Below are positions 48,306 to 56,336 of a DNA stretch of 64,000 bases, one piece after another. How positions within the stretch are numbered: position 1 is the first letter of the stretch; each line of letters begins with the position of its first letter. Location of the stretch: the NCBI RefSeq assembly GCF_027604915.1, contig NZ_JAJAQC010000031.1, forward strand, positions 1 to 64,000, read 5' to 3'. A model generated the notes under the pieces. The model did not search any database. It saw only the letters and a program-made list of their open reading frames with translations, and was not told where the DNA came from. This stretch comes from Streptomonospora mangrovi (GTDB lineage: Bacteria; Actinomycetota; Actinomycetes; Streptosporangiales; Streptosporangiaceae). Both the position numbers and the translations under genes were made by a program.

Positions 48306-50032
48306 GGGGCCTGGGCCTCCTCGGCTGCGAGTTCGGCGGATCGGGGGATCGAGGGATCGAGGGATCGGCTGCGAGTGGGGAGGGGGCCGCGAGCGGGACG
48401 GCGCGGATGGCGGTCGTGCGGGGTGGGGCGGGTGCGGTGGCGGTGCGGGTGGTGGTGTGGGTGGCGGTGTGGGTGGTGGCGGTGGTGCGATTGGGGACCG
48501 GGATGTCTCTGTTACTCAAGGGCTACGGTGAGTGAACCCGGCACCAACAAAGCAGAAACCGACGGCCAAGACAAGGCCGGAGACCCAACCCGCACGCGAG
48601 GCGGAACGCAATGCCCGGTTCACCCAAAAAGCCCAGGTCATAGCGATGGAGCGGGAGGCGACCACCGACCAACGGGTCGGGCGATCAGGGAGGTGACGAG
48701 GCACCGAGGCCGAGCGGGGACCGGACGCGCTGTCACCGATCAGCAGGCGGATGGTCGGGGCGGCGACGAAGCACCGAGGCCAAGCGGGAGTCCGGCCGGG
48801 CGCCATCGGTCAGCATGGCGGATGGTCAAGGTCGCAACGGGGCAGCGAAGACGGGCGCGGGTCCAGGTACGCGACCACCGACCCTCAGGGCGGAGGGCGA
48901 GGGTGGCGAGAGGGCGCCGAGGCCGAGTGGAAGTCCGGGCGCGCGGCCACCGATCAGCAGGGCGAATGGCGGGGTGGCGACGAAGCACCGAGGCCAAGTG
49001 GGAGTCCGGGCGGGCGGTTACCGGCGCTCAAAGCGGATGGTCAAGGTCGCGACGGCGCGCCGAGGCGAGATGGGGGTCCGGGCGGGCGGTTCGACGGAGG
49101 GGCGGGTGAACGGAACCCGCATCTCGTCGGCGCGCGGCGCGGAACTTTCTTTCGGTTTGTCCCCTTTTGCTCTTACACATCGCTGCCACAGTGAGGCCAG
49201 ACAAGCCCCCAGGAGGCTCGAGCATCCGAATGGTGAGACACCCGGGGCGCTCGTGGCGCTCTTTTGTCTTCTATGCCCGATTTCAAGGGCGACGGAAGTG
49301 CTCTTTCCTTCGACGCGGCGACGCGTAGCCGCATCTCGTGGTGAGAGAGGCCGTATTCGTCTCACCATGTGAGATCTCAGGCCGCTGGTGACCGACTCGT
49401 CCGGTTTGGGAGCGAGGCGGTCTCGGCCAAGCGCGCACCAGTGGCCAGACGAGCGGCGACAAGCCCCCCGAGCCCCGCGCCCAACCGCCGTGCTCGCCCG
49501 AGGCGCCCCCACCAAGCCGAGCCGGACCCGCCCACCCGGGCCATCCGCCACCCTCCGTGCCCCCGTCGCCCACCCCAACCGGCCGCACCGAAGACCGATG
49601 GCCGCGTACCCGGACCCGCCCCTGCCTTTGCTGCCCTCGTCGCGGCCTCGACCATCCGCCCCGCCGCGCGGAGACCGCTTGCCCGAGCGCCCGCCGCCTT
49701 CGGCGCCCCGTTGCCTTCATCAGCCACCCGCGCGCGACCCGGCGACCGCCCGCCCCCACCACCCGCCGTCGTCGCCGCCCCGTCGCCCACCTCGGGCATC
49801 CGCCCCGCGACCCGGCGACCGCGCACCCCAACCCTCCGCCGCCGTCGCCGCCTCGTCGGATACGCCAAGCGCTGGAGCGCGAGCCGATGTCCGCCTGCCC
49901 GGGCCATGCGCCGCCCTCGGTGACCGTCGCGCGCCTCGACCACTGACGGGCGGTCCGATGACCGCCTACCCGGGTCTCCGGCTGCCGCTGCCGACGCCGA
50001 CGCCCTCGCTGTCGCCTTGGCAGTCGTCGCCG
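48306..50032. other. 1.7-kb gene-poor region
   Basis: No convincing gene on either strand. Left part to 48520: GC-rich spacer with GGTGGCGGTGNGGGTGG-like simple repeats (48430-48490). 48530-48690: a purine-rich, less GC-rich stretch. 48688-49100: about 70-bp degenerate tandem repeats. 49130-49390: lower-GC segment with T-runs, a direct repeat CCGCATCTCGT (49117-49127 and 49329-49339) and an inverted repeat ATGGTGAGAC/GTCTCACCAT (49230-49239 and 49359-49368). 49440-49960: further degenerate repeats with about 73-bp spacing, C-rich on this strand. Confidence 0.6.
48688..49100. repeat. Degenerate tandem repeats, about 70-bp period
   Basis: Five to six imperfect units. The core GC(A/G)CCGAGGCC recurs at 48701, 48771, 48914, 48986 and 49057, with a weaker unit near 48842; spacing is 70-73 bp. 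Associated blocks recur in order: GGCGACGAAG, then core, then GGGAGTCCGGGCG, then ACCGATCAGCAGGGCG, then GGATGGTC. Confidence 0.78.
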
Positions 50033-50740
50033 CTAGGCGCGCTTGCGGGCGCGGATCAGGACGATGCTGCCGCGCGTGTTGGGCTGGCGGGCGTCGTCCA
50101 GGGCGATCAGCGGCACCAGCGGGGCGGCGGCGTTGAAGCCCACTCGGCCGCCGTGGGCCGACAGGGACAGGTAGGTGCGTTCGGCCAGCGCGCTGCGGAA
50201 CTGGTAGCTGTGGCCGAGCACGTCCAGGCCGCAGTCGTCGAGGAGTTCGGCCAGCACCGTGTGGGTGTAGGTGCGCTGCACGTGGTAGCGCCGACTGTGC
50301 GCGGCGAACAGGTGGGGCCAGCGGTCGCGGCGGGACAGGCAGTCGGCCGACATCACCAGTTCGCCGCCGGGCTTGAGCACGCGTGCCATCTCGCGCAGCG
50401 CGGCCGGGCCGTCGTCGAAGTGCTCGATGGCGCAGATGGACAGCACCTTGTCCACCGCGCCGTCGCGCACCGGAAGACGCAGGGCGTCGGCCTCCAGCAG
50501 GGCGGGGGCGTGCCGCAGGCGCGCGCCGCGCACCATCTTGTGGCGGGCGAGGTCGACGCAGATGGCGTTGGCGCCGCGTCGGCGCGCCTGGCCCGCCCAG
50601 TAGCCGTCGCCGCCCGCGACGTCGAGCACGGTCTGGCCGCGCAGGTCGGTGCCCAGCCAGCGCAGCAGCGTGCCCGCCTCGCGGTAGCGGCAGACATGGA
50701 CCTGGTGACCGGCGAAGGCGACGACGTCAGGCATTCCCAC
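50033..50740 (-). CDS. Class I SAM-dependent methyltransferase
   Basis: 235 aa from GTG 50740, 7 nt after a -10-like TAGGCT (minus strand 50748-50753); ATG 50734 is a near-equal alternative. Motif I is TVLDVAGGDGYWAGQARRRG; ICVDLARHKM, LPVRDGAVDKVLSICAIEHF and MARVLKPGGELVMSADCLS follow, the Methyltransf_11 pattern. The C-terminal 90 residues include a Tyr-rich segment (RRYHVQRTYTHTVLAELL) that may bind the substrate. Substrate unknown. It opens the accessory region next to the repeat segment. Confidence 0.88.
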   Translation of the reverse strand: MGMPDVVAFAGHQVHVCRYREAGTLLRWLGTDLRGQTVLDVAGGDGYWAGQARRRGANAICVDLARHKMVRGARLRHAPALLEADALRLPVRDGAVDKVLSICAIEHFDDGPAALREMARVLKPGGELVMSADCLSRRDRWPHLFAAHSRRYHVQRTYTHTVLAELLDDCGLDVLGHSYQFRSALAERTYLSLSAHGGRVGFNAAAPLVPLIALDDARQPNTRGSIVLIRARKRA

Positions 50741-51002
50741 GCGGCACAGCCTACGGCCTACGGGATGGCGGCGGCGCCGGGCACGGAGTGCCGGAGGACT
50801 GGCGTGAGGCGCCGGGATCAAGGTGCCGAAGGTGCCGGGTGACCGGGCACCGGCTGTCCGGGCGTCATGCGGCCGGAGCGGTGCCCCACGTTCCCGGGCG
50901 CCGCGATGCCGGAGGGGCGCTCCGCATTCCACGGCGGCGCCATGCGCCGCAGTCCCATGCCCCGGACTCGGGGCACTGCGGAGCGGGAACGCTGCCCGGA
51001 CC

Positions 51003-51755
51003 TCACGGCGCCGACGGGCCGGAGCGGTGGGGCGGGTCGGGGCGGTGCTGGGCGGGCTCGGTGGGGTGCGGGGTGGCCCCCGGGCGCGCGGGGGTGGCCC
51101 CGCCCGGGCGTGGGAATACGGAGGCGCCGCGCCGGCCCGGGGGGACGTCCCTGCGGACGGCCTCGATCCCGGGTGCGCTGCGGCCGGGCGGCCTGGCCTC
51201 GGGCGGGTCCCAGGGCTCCTCGGGGAGCCCGAGGTAGTCGGCGCCGGCGCCCAGCAGCGTGCAGAAATTGCGGTGTCCGGCGCCACGCATCCGGTGGTCG
51301 GCCGGCCGGTCCAGAAACGAGTAGCCGCTGCTGGGATCGGCGATGCTCTCGAACGCCGCCTGAACGGCGCCGTGGAAATCCTCGGCGTCGCGCGGCCGCC
51401 ACCAGTATTCGCCGTCCTCCTTGGCGAAAAAGGACCGGCAGTCGACGCCCACGCCGTTTTCCTGCCATTCGACCATGGTGCCCGCGTTGTCGTATGCGGC
51501 CTGCCGGTGTTCGCCCCACTGGTCGCGCGGGACGCCCGCCGCCTTCATGATCCGCTCGGCCTCGATCTGGAAGGACTCCAGGTCCCAGCGTCGGCGGCCA
51601 GGGTCGCGCACGGCCGCGCGGCGGGCCTCGCCGCCGGGCGGCACGACCAGGGCGTCGGGCGCGCCGGGGCGGTAGAGCACGCGGAATTCCGCCGGGCCTT
51701 CGCCGCCCGCGACAAAGAACGGAACGAAGGGGATATCTCCCTGCCCCTGTCCCAT
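51003..51755 (-). CDS. Unrecognised soluble protein
   Basis: About 250 aa from ATG 51755 (MGQGQGDIPFVPFFVAGGEG); in-frame starts at 51767 and TTG 51857 would lengthen it. Residues 1-55 look strand-rich (FRVLYRPGAPDALVVPPGG). The middle is aromatic and charged (WDLESFQIEAERIMKAAGVP, CRSFFAKEDGEYWWRPRDAE, SGYSFLDRPADHRMRGAGHR). The last 65 residues are Pro/Arg-rich and disordered. No signal peptide or membrane helix. The balanced composition of the middle part supports a real protein; I know no family for it. Confidence 0.6.
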   Translation of the reverse strand: MGQGQGDIPFVPFFVAGGEGPAEFRVLYRPGAPDALVVPPGGEARRAAVRDPGRRRWDLESFQIEAERIMKAAGVPRDQWGEHRQAAYDNAGTMVEWQENGVGVDCRSFFAKEDGEYWWRPRDAEDFHGAVQAAFESIADPSSGYSFLDRPADHRMRGAGHRNFCTLLGAGADYLGLPEEPWDPPEARPPGRSAPGIEAVRRDVPPGRRGASVFPRPGGATPARPGATPHPTEPAQHRPDPPHRSGPSAP

Positions 51756-52032
51756 AGCGGGCCCCATTTCGTCATCGCCGCCGCACCGGACCGTCAACGG
51801 GGTGCGGTGTCCGCACAGGCGAACGCCGGTCCGCGACCGGTCGAACACTTTCTGCAATTCACAATGAGATCCGACAAATCAAGCACTTATATCACGCGTC
51901 GAAGATCCGGGGGTAGGGGCTCGGCGGGCATCAGCGGTCTGTCAGGGGCGCGGCAGCGGGCGGCGTTAACGTCAGCGTCATCCGCCGTCCAGCGCGCCAC
52001 GGGCGCCGCGGCGGGAGGTGAAGGAGTGGCCG

Positions 52033-52977
52033 ATGCCGAGTGCGACAGGCGCCGCGGTGCCGCCCCGCGACGCGCAGGTGGCGGGCGCCCCCGAACTGGC
52101 CGTGCGCCACCGCGAGCACGCCGGCGCGCGCGGCGCGCCGGTCGTCCTGGTGCACGGGCTGGGCGGCACCCTGGAGGAGTGGGAGCCGGTGGCCGCGCTG
52201 CTCGCCGACCACCACCCCGTCTACTCCGTGGACCTGCGCGGGCACGGCCGCTCGGGGGGCGCAGCGCACGCCGAGTACACCGTTGAGGGCTGCGCGGCCG
52301 ACATCGGGCGCGTCGTGGACCACTTCGGCCTGCGCCGCCCGGTGGTGGTCGGCCACGAACTGGGCGGGGTCGCCGCGCTGGCCTGCGCCGAGCGCCGCGC
52401 CGACCTGGCGGCGGTGGTCAACCTCGGCGGTTTCGGCCGGCCCGATCCCGGGGTCCTGGCCGAGCGCCTGGGCATGGCGCCCGGCGAGGCCGCCGTGCAC
52501 GCCGCCGCCGTGCACCGCTTCACCGTGGAGCAGACCGCCGAACTGTTCGCGCCGGTGCCGGCGGCCACCTTCGAGCGCGCTCTGGCCGCCTGCCGCGGCG
52601 ACCCCCTCGGGCTGCCCGGTGCCGTGCTCGTCGCGTCGGCCCGGCGCGCCGCCGCGACCGCCGACCAGCTCGTCTACACCCGCCCCGGGTCGCGGGCGGT
52701 GCGGGCGCTGCTGGCCGGGCTCGCCGAGCGCGACCCCCTCGCTCTGGCCGAACGCGTGGCCGCACCCGCGCTCACCCTGGTCGCCGCCGACCCGCCGCCC
52801 CCGATGCCCGGCGCGCCCGCCCGCTTCGCCGACGTCGTCGCCGCGCACACCGCCCACGCCCTGGCGCGGTCGCGCCCCGGTTCGCGGGTGGCCGCGGTCG
52901 CGGGCACGCACCTCCCGCACCTGGGCCGGCCCGACACGGTCGCGGAACTCCTCCGGGAGTTCCTGGCCGAGCACTGA
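52033..52977 (+). CDS. Alpha/beta-hydrolase fold protein with Glu at the nucleophile position
   Basis: 314 aa from ATG 52033, with AAGGAG 6 nt upstream. The fold is clear: APVVLVHGLGGTLEEWEPVA (oxyanion HG), HPVYSVDLRGHGRSG, RPVVVGHELGGVAALACAE and a late histidine (AVAGTHLPHLGRPDTV). At the nucleophile elbow, normally G-H-S-x-G-G, the sequence is GHELGG with Glu109 in place of Ser. Either the protein is catalytically dead or it uses other chemistry. No signal peptide. It is not close to an obvious pathway; the flippase-like gene 160 bp downstream has its own promoter. Confidence 0.85.
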   Translation: MPSATGAAVPPRDAQVAGAPELAVRHREHAGARGAPVVLVHGLGGTLEEWEPVAALLADHHPVYSVDLRGHGRSGGAAHAEYTVEGCAADIGRVVDHFGLRRPVVVGHELGGVAALACAERRADLAAVVNLGGFGRPDPGVLAERLGMAPGEAAVHAAAVHRFTVEQTAELFAPVPAATFERALAACRGDPLGLPGAVLVASARRAAATADQLVYTRPGSRAVRALLAGLAERDPLALAERVAAPALTLVAADPPPPMPGAPARFADVVAAHTAHALARSRPGSRVAAVAGTHLPHLGRPDTVAELLREFLAEH

Positions 52978-53140
52978 GGAGGCCGCGACGGTCTTCTTTC
53001 GAGAGGGCCGTGGGGAACGCCGCTGGCAGTCCTGTCGGAAGCGCCTCCGGCAGCCCGCCGGCAACGCGGGACACCGCCCCGCGCGCGTTCGGGCGCGCGC
53101 GGGACCGCCGGTGCGCGGGACCGCCGACTACGCTGACGAC

Positions 53141-54091
53141 GTGCTGAGCCGCCTCCGCGCCAACCGATGGGTGCGCCTGTCCGTCGTCGCGCTCGTCCTC
53201 GCCTTCGCCGGCGCCGCCCTCTACAGCCGCTGGGACGAGGCGCGCGACGCGCTGAGCGCGCTGTCGCCCTGGGTCCTGGCGGCCTCGGCGCTGGCGGCCA
53301 TGGCCGGGCTGGGCGCGCAGATGATGGCCTGGCGGGCGATCCTGGCCGGCCTGGGCTCGCGGCTGCCCGTGGCGGCGGCGGCGCGCGTGATGTTCCTCGG
53401 CCAGCTCGGCAAGTACCTGCCCGGGTCGGTGTGGGCGTTCGTCGCCCAGGTGGAGCTGGCGCGCGACCACCGCGTGGAGCGGCCGCGCGGCCTGAGCGCG
53501 ACGCTGCTGGCGGTGGCGGTGACGCTGACCGTGAACCTCGCCGTGGCCGCCGCGACCCTGCCGTTCGTCTCCGAGGCCGCGGCGCGCCGCTGGTGGTGGG
53601 TGCTGGTGTGCGCGCCCCTGCTGCTGGCCGCCCTGCACCCCCGGGTGGTCACGGCGGCCGTCCGCGCGGCGACGCGGCTGGTGCCGCGCGCGCGGCGGCC
53701 GGCCGGCGCCGCGCCGGACCGGATCGGCGGGCGGGCGATGGCGGCGGCGGTGGCGTGGTCGCTGGCCGCGTGGGTACCGCTGGCCGTGCACGTGTGGGCG
53801 CTGACGGCCGCCGCCGGCGCGGGCGGCGACCCCCGCGCCCTGCCGGCCGCCGCCGGGGCCTACGCGCTGGCGTGGACGCTGGGCGTCCTGGTGGTGTTCG
53901 CGCCCGCCGGCCTGGGGGTGCGGGAGGTGGTGCTGGTGGTGGGCCTGGCCCCGGTACTCGACCCGGGGTCGGCGCTGGTGGTGGCCGCGCTGTCGCGGTT
54001 GATCATGACCGTGGCCGACCTGGCGTGCGCGGGGCTGGCCATGCTCGCGACCCGCTCCCCGGTGGCACCCGGCCGACCGGAAGCCTCCTGA
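53141..54091 (+). CDS. Lysylphosphatidylglycerol synthase transmembrane-region / flippase-like protein (UPF0104 type)
   Basis: 316 aa from GTG 53141, six nt after a -10-like TACGCT (53129-53134), probably leaderless. It has about eight membrane helices. Signatures: ARVMFLGQLGKYLPGSVWAF and, near the end, VVFAPAGLGVREVVLVVGLA with SRLIMTVADL, as in AglD/MprF-like integral membrane domains. There is no MprF lysyl-transferase domain, so it probably works with glycosyltransferases or as a lipid flippase. Substrate unknown. Confidence 0.85.
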   Translation: MLSRLRANRWVRLSVVALVLAFAGAALYSRWDEARDALSALSPWVLAASALAAMAGLGAQMMAWRAILAGLGSRLPVAAAARVMFLGQLGKYLPGSVWAFVAQVELARDHRVERPRGLSATLLAVAVTLTVNLAVAAATLPFVSEAAARRWWWVLVCAPLLLAALHPRVVTAAVRAATRLVPRARRPAGAAPDRIGGRAMAAAVAWSLAAWVPLAVHVWALTAAAGAGGDPRALPAAAGAYALAWTLGVLVVFAPAGLGVREVVLVVGLAPVLDPGSALVVAALSRLIMTVADLACAGLAMLATRSPVAPGRPEAS

Positions 54092-54190
54092 GCGGCGCGC
54101 CTCGCGGGTGCGGGCCGCCCCGGCGGGCCTCATCGGGCGCCGCCCGGCCGTACCGGACGCAAGCCGCCCTTTTCCGGCCACCGGTCACCG

Positions 54191-54478
54191 GCCCGGCGCC
54201 CGGGAAGTGCCATGGAGGGCGCACGGCAGCCACCCGGACAGGCGGGGTCAGGGGGCACCGCCCCTCCACATCCCCGCGAAGCTTGGCGAGCCCGGCCGAC
54301 CGGTGACCGGTCATGCGCGAACACGGTTCACCGGCCCGGTCATCGGCCCAGTGTTCTCCCCGCGCCTGGGTGCTGCCACGGCGGGCGCAGGGCGGACCGT
54401 CCGGACAGGCGGGGATCAGGGAACACCGCCGCTCCACGTGCTTGGAGTTTGGCGAGGGCGGCCGACCGGTGGGCGGCC
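54191..54478. repeat. Diverged direct repeat of about 120 bp: second copy of the 3' end of the first TPR-like gene
   Basis: 54191-54310 and 54357-54478 share long matches in the same order (TGCCA(T/C)GG, GGGCGCA, CCGGACAGGCGGGG, CACCGCC, CTCCAC, TTGGCGAG, GGCCGACCGGTG). The right copy encodes the C-terminal part of the 54340 gene (HRSAALAKL...RPPWQHPGAG); the left copy, outside the gene, still reads HRSAGLAKL...RPPWHFPGAG on the minus strand. Offset about 166 bp. Confidence 0.82.
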
Positions 54479-56061
54479 GGCGCGGCGCCTCTGAGGGCGG
54501 TCGGCCCGACCGCGTCGTTCTTCCTCGCGAGGACCTCGGCGCCGCGTGTGCGCAGATCCTGCAACCGCTGGGCGCTGGTGACGGTGCGGGTGGACAGCGG
54601 GAGAGGGTCGGCGCCGGCTGTGCCGGCCGGGGCGGCTGTGCCCGCCGTCCCGGTGGCGGCGGCCCTGCCTCCCGCATCCGCCCCGCCGGCCGCGCGTCGG
54701 GCCGCCGCTTCCGCGCGTACGGCGAACAACTGGTGCCCCTCGGCGGCGCGCAGCAGGGCCGCGGCCTCCCGCAGGCCGACGCCGGGGGCCTCGGCGCGGC
54801 GGGCGCTCATGTCCGCCAGCGCCTCGGCGGCGTCGCGGACCCGGGGGTCGTGTGCGCCGAAGTGCCGGGCCAGCTCCCGGGGCAGCCGGTGGAACATCAC
54901 CTCGGCGTCGGCCCAGTTCCGGCGCTGCTCGCCCGCCTCCTCCCCCGGCTCGGTCTCGGGGCCGTCGGCCAGTGCCCGCAGCAGCAGGTAGGAGTCTGCC
55001 GCGCGCCGGGCGGGGTTGTCGGCCTCCACCTCCTGGCTGATCCCCCACGCCTCGCGCAGCAGGTCGCGGCGCTCCCGCGCCTCGCCGCGGCGCGCCTCGC
55101 CGTCGCGCACCGCCTCGCCGAGCCGGGTGGGGCCCTCCTCCCACAGGGCCAGGTCCGCCAGCCACTGGGCGTGCGCCTGCGCGGTGTCGCGCAGGGCCAG
55201 GTACGTCTCGGCGGTCTCCGAACTGCGTTCACCCACCGCATCGCCCCGCTCCAGATACCGCACCGTGCCGCGCAGCCTGTCGGCGAGGTCGATCAGGTCG
55301 TCCTCGGCGGTGAAGGCGCCCGCGGCCAGCCGCCGCCGCGCCAGTTCGGCGTAGGTGTGGGCCACGGGCCGCATCCCGGGTCCGGCCAGGTCGAGGTCGA
55401 CGCCGTCCAGGAGGTCGGCGGCGCTCCGCATCGCGGTGTACTCGACGGCTGCCCGCTGGGGCGAGTCCGGCAGGCTCTCCGCCCACTCCGTCTGCCGGTG
55501 CAGCAGCTCGGTGCGCAGCTCGCGGAGCCGCTGCCCCGTGCCGGGGCGCAGCCGTTCGATGGCCTCGGCGTTGCGCAGGTGGGCGACGGCGTCGGCCGGC
55601 GGGGCCGTGCGCGCGGCCTCCTCGAAGTGGGTCTGGAGGCGTTTGAGGTCGGCGTGGACGGTGTCGGCGAGCATGCGGCGCTCGGCGTCGGGCAGGGGTA
55701 CCGGACCTTCGGTCAGGTGGGTGTACGCCCGGGACAGCCCGTGGTGGGCGAGGTGCGGGTCGCCCATCGCCATCGAGCTGCGCCCGGCGATGAGGGCCGC
55801 CTCGACGGCGTAGGCCGCCAGCCGGCTGTCGTCATAGGCCGACGTGGCGAACTCGGCGCCGGCGGCCCACTGGCGCGCGTTGGCGTAGTCGCCCCGCGCG
55901 TACAGCTCGGCCGCCTGCTGCACCCGCCGGTGCAGGTCGTCTTCGAGGGCGGCCCGGTGCGCCTCCGTCGCGGGGTAGCGCTGACCCGGCTGCCGCCCGC
56001 CCTCGACGTGGTTGACCGGGTCTCTGTTCCCCTGCTTCGGCCCGGCCGCGTCCTCCGCCAT
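54340..56061 (-). CDS. Tandem helical-repeat protein, paralog 1 (last in transcription order)
   Basis: 573 aa from ATG 56061 with GGGGAGGGG upstream. All-helical with TPR-like pairs: RRVQQAAELYARGDYANARQ, AALIAGRSSMAMGDPHLAHH and GLSRAYTHL. The family C-terminal block is RRDLLREAWGISQEVEADNP, AADSYLLLRALADG, then WADAEVMFHRLPRELARHFG and AHDPRVRDAAEALADMSARR. Residues after about 490 are a Gly/Ala linker and a terminal motif HRSAALAKLQARG...RPPW that is duplicated just outside the gene. No signal peptide, membrane helix or catalytic motif seen. It lies 275 bp after paralog 2. Function unknown. Confidence 0.8.
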   Translation of the reverse strand: MAEDAAGPKQGNRDPVNHVEGGRQPGQRYPATEAHRAALEDDLHRRVQQAAELYARGDYANARQWAAGAEFATSAYDDSRLAAYAVEAALIAGRSSMAMGDPHLAHHGLSRAYTHLTEGPVPLPDAERRMLADTVHADLKRLQTHFEEAARTAPPADAVAHLRNAEAIERLRPGTGQRLRELRTELLHRQTEWAESLPDSPQRAAVEYTAMRSAADLLDGVDLDLAGPGMRPVAHTYAELARRRLAAGAFTAEDDLIDLADRLRGTVRYLERGDAVGERSSETAETYLALRDTAQAHAQWLADLALWEEGPTRLGEAVRDGEARRGEARERRDLLREAWGISQEVEADNPARRAADSYLLLRALADGPETEPGEEAGEQRRNWADAEVMFHRLPRELARHFGAHDPRVRDAAEALADMSARRAEAPGVGLREAAALLRAAEGHQLFAVRAEAAARRAAGGADAGGRAAATGTAGTAAPAGTAGADPLPLSTRTVTSAQRLQDLRTRGAEVLARKNDAVGPTALRGAAPAAHRSAALAKLQARGAAVFPDPRLSGRSALRPPWQHPGAGRTLGR

Positions 56062-56336
56062 GTGCTGCCCCTCCCCCGAACTCGCGTGGTGCGCTCCCCC
56101 GCGCACGGCGCTCCATCGCCAAGCGCCGTCCTGTCCGACCGGCGGCGGCACTCGGCGGTTCCCCTGGTCAGCGCCGTATGGGCGTGATCGTCACCACCGG
56201 CGCCCGGGAGCCGGGGCGGCGGAGGGCTGCTGGAGCGGGGCCACAGGCGCGCAGCGCGACGGCGCGCGGCACCGGCGCGGAAATGTTCAAGGCACCGGGG
56301 CGGCAGATCACCCGGGCGCCGAGGCGGCGGAGCCGC

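Noticed and set aside
48688-49100. CRISPR array
   Set aside because: Repeat period about 70 bp with degenerate units and no unique spacers between constant short repeats; no cas genes nearby.
48751-49372. Open frames on both strands across the repeat region
   Set aside because: Frames follow the DNA repeat and are Arg/Gly-rich on both strands; no ribosome site or domain.
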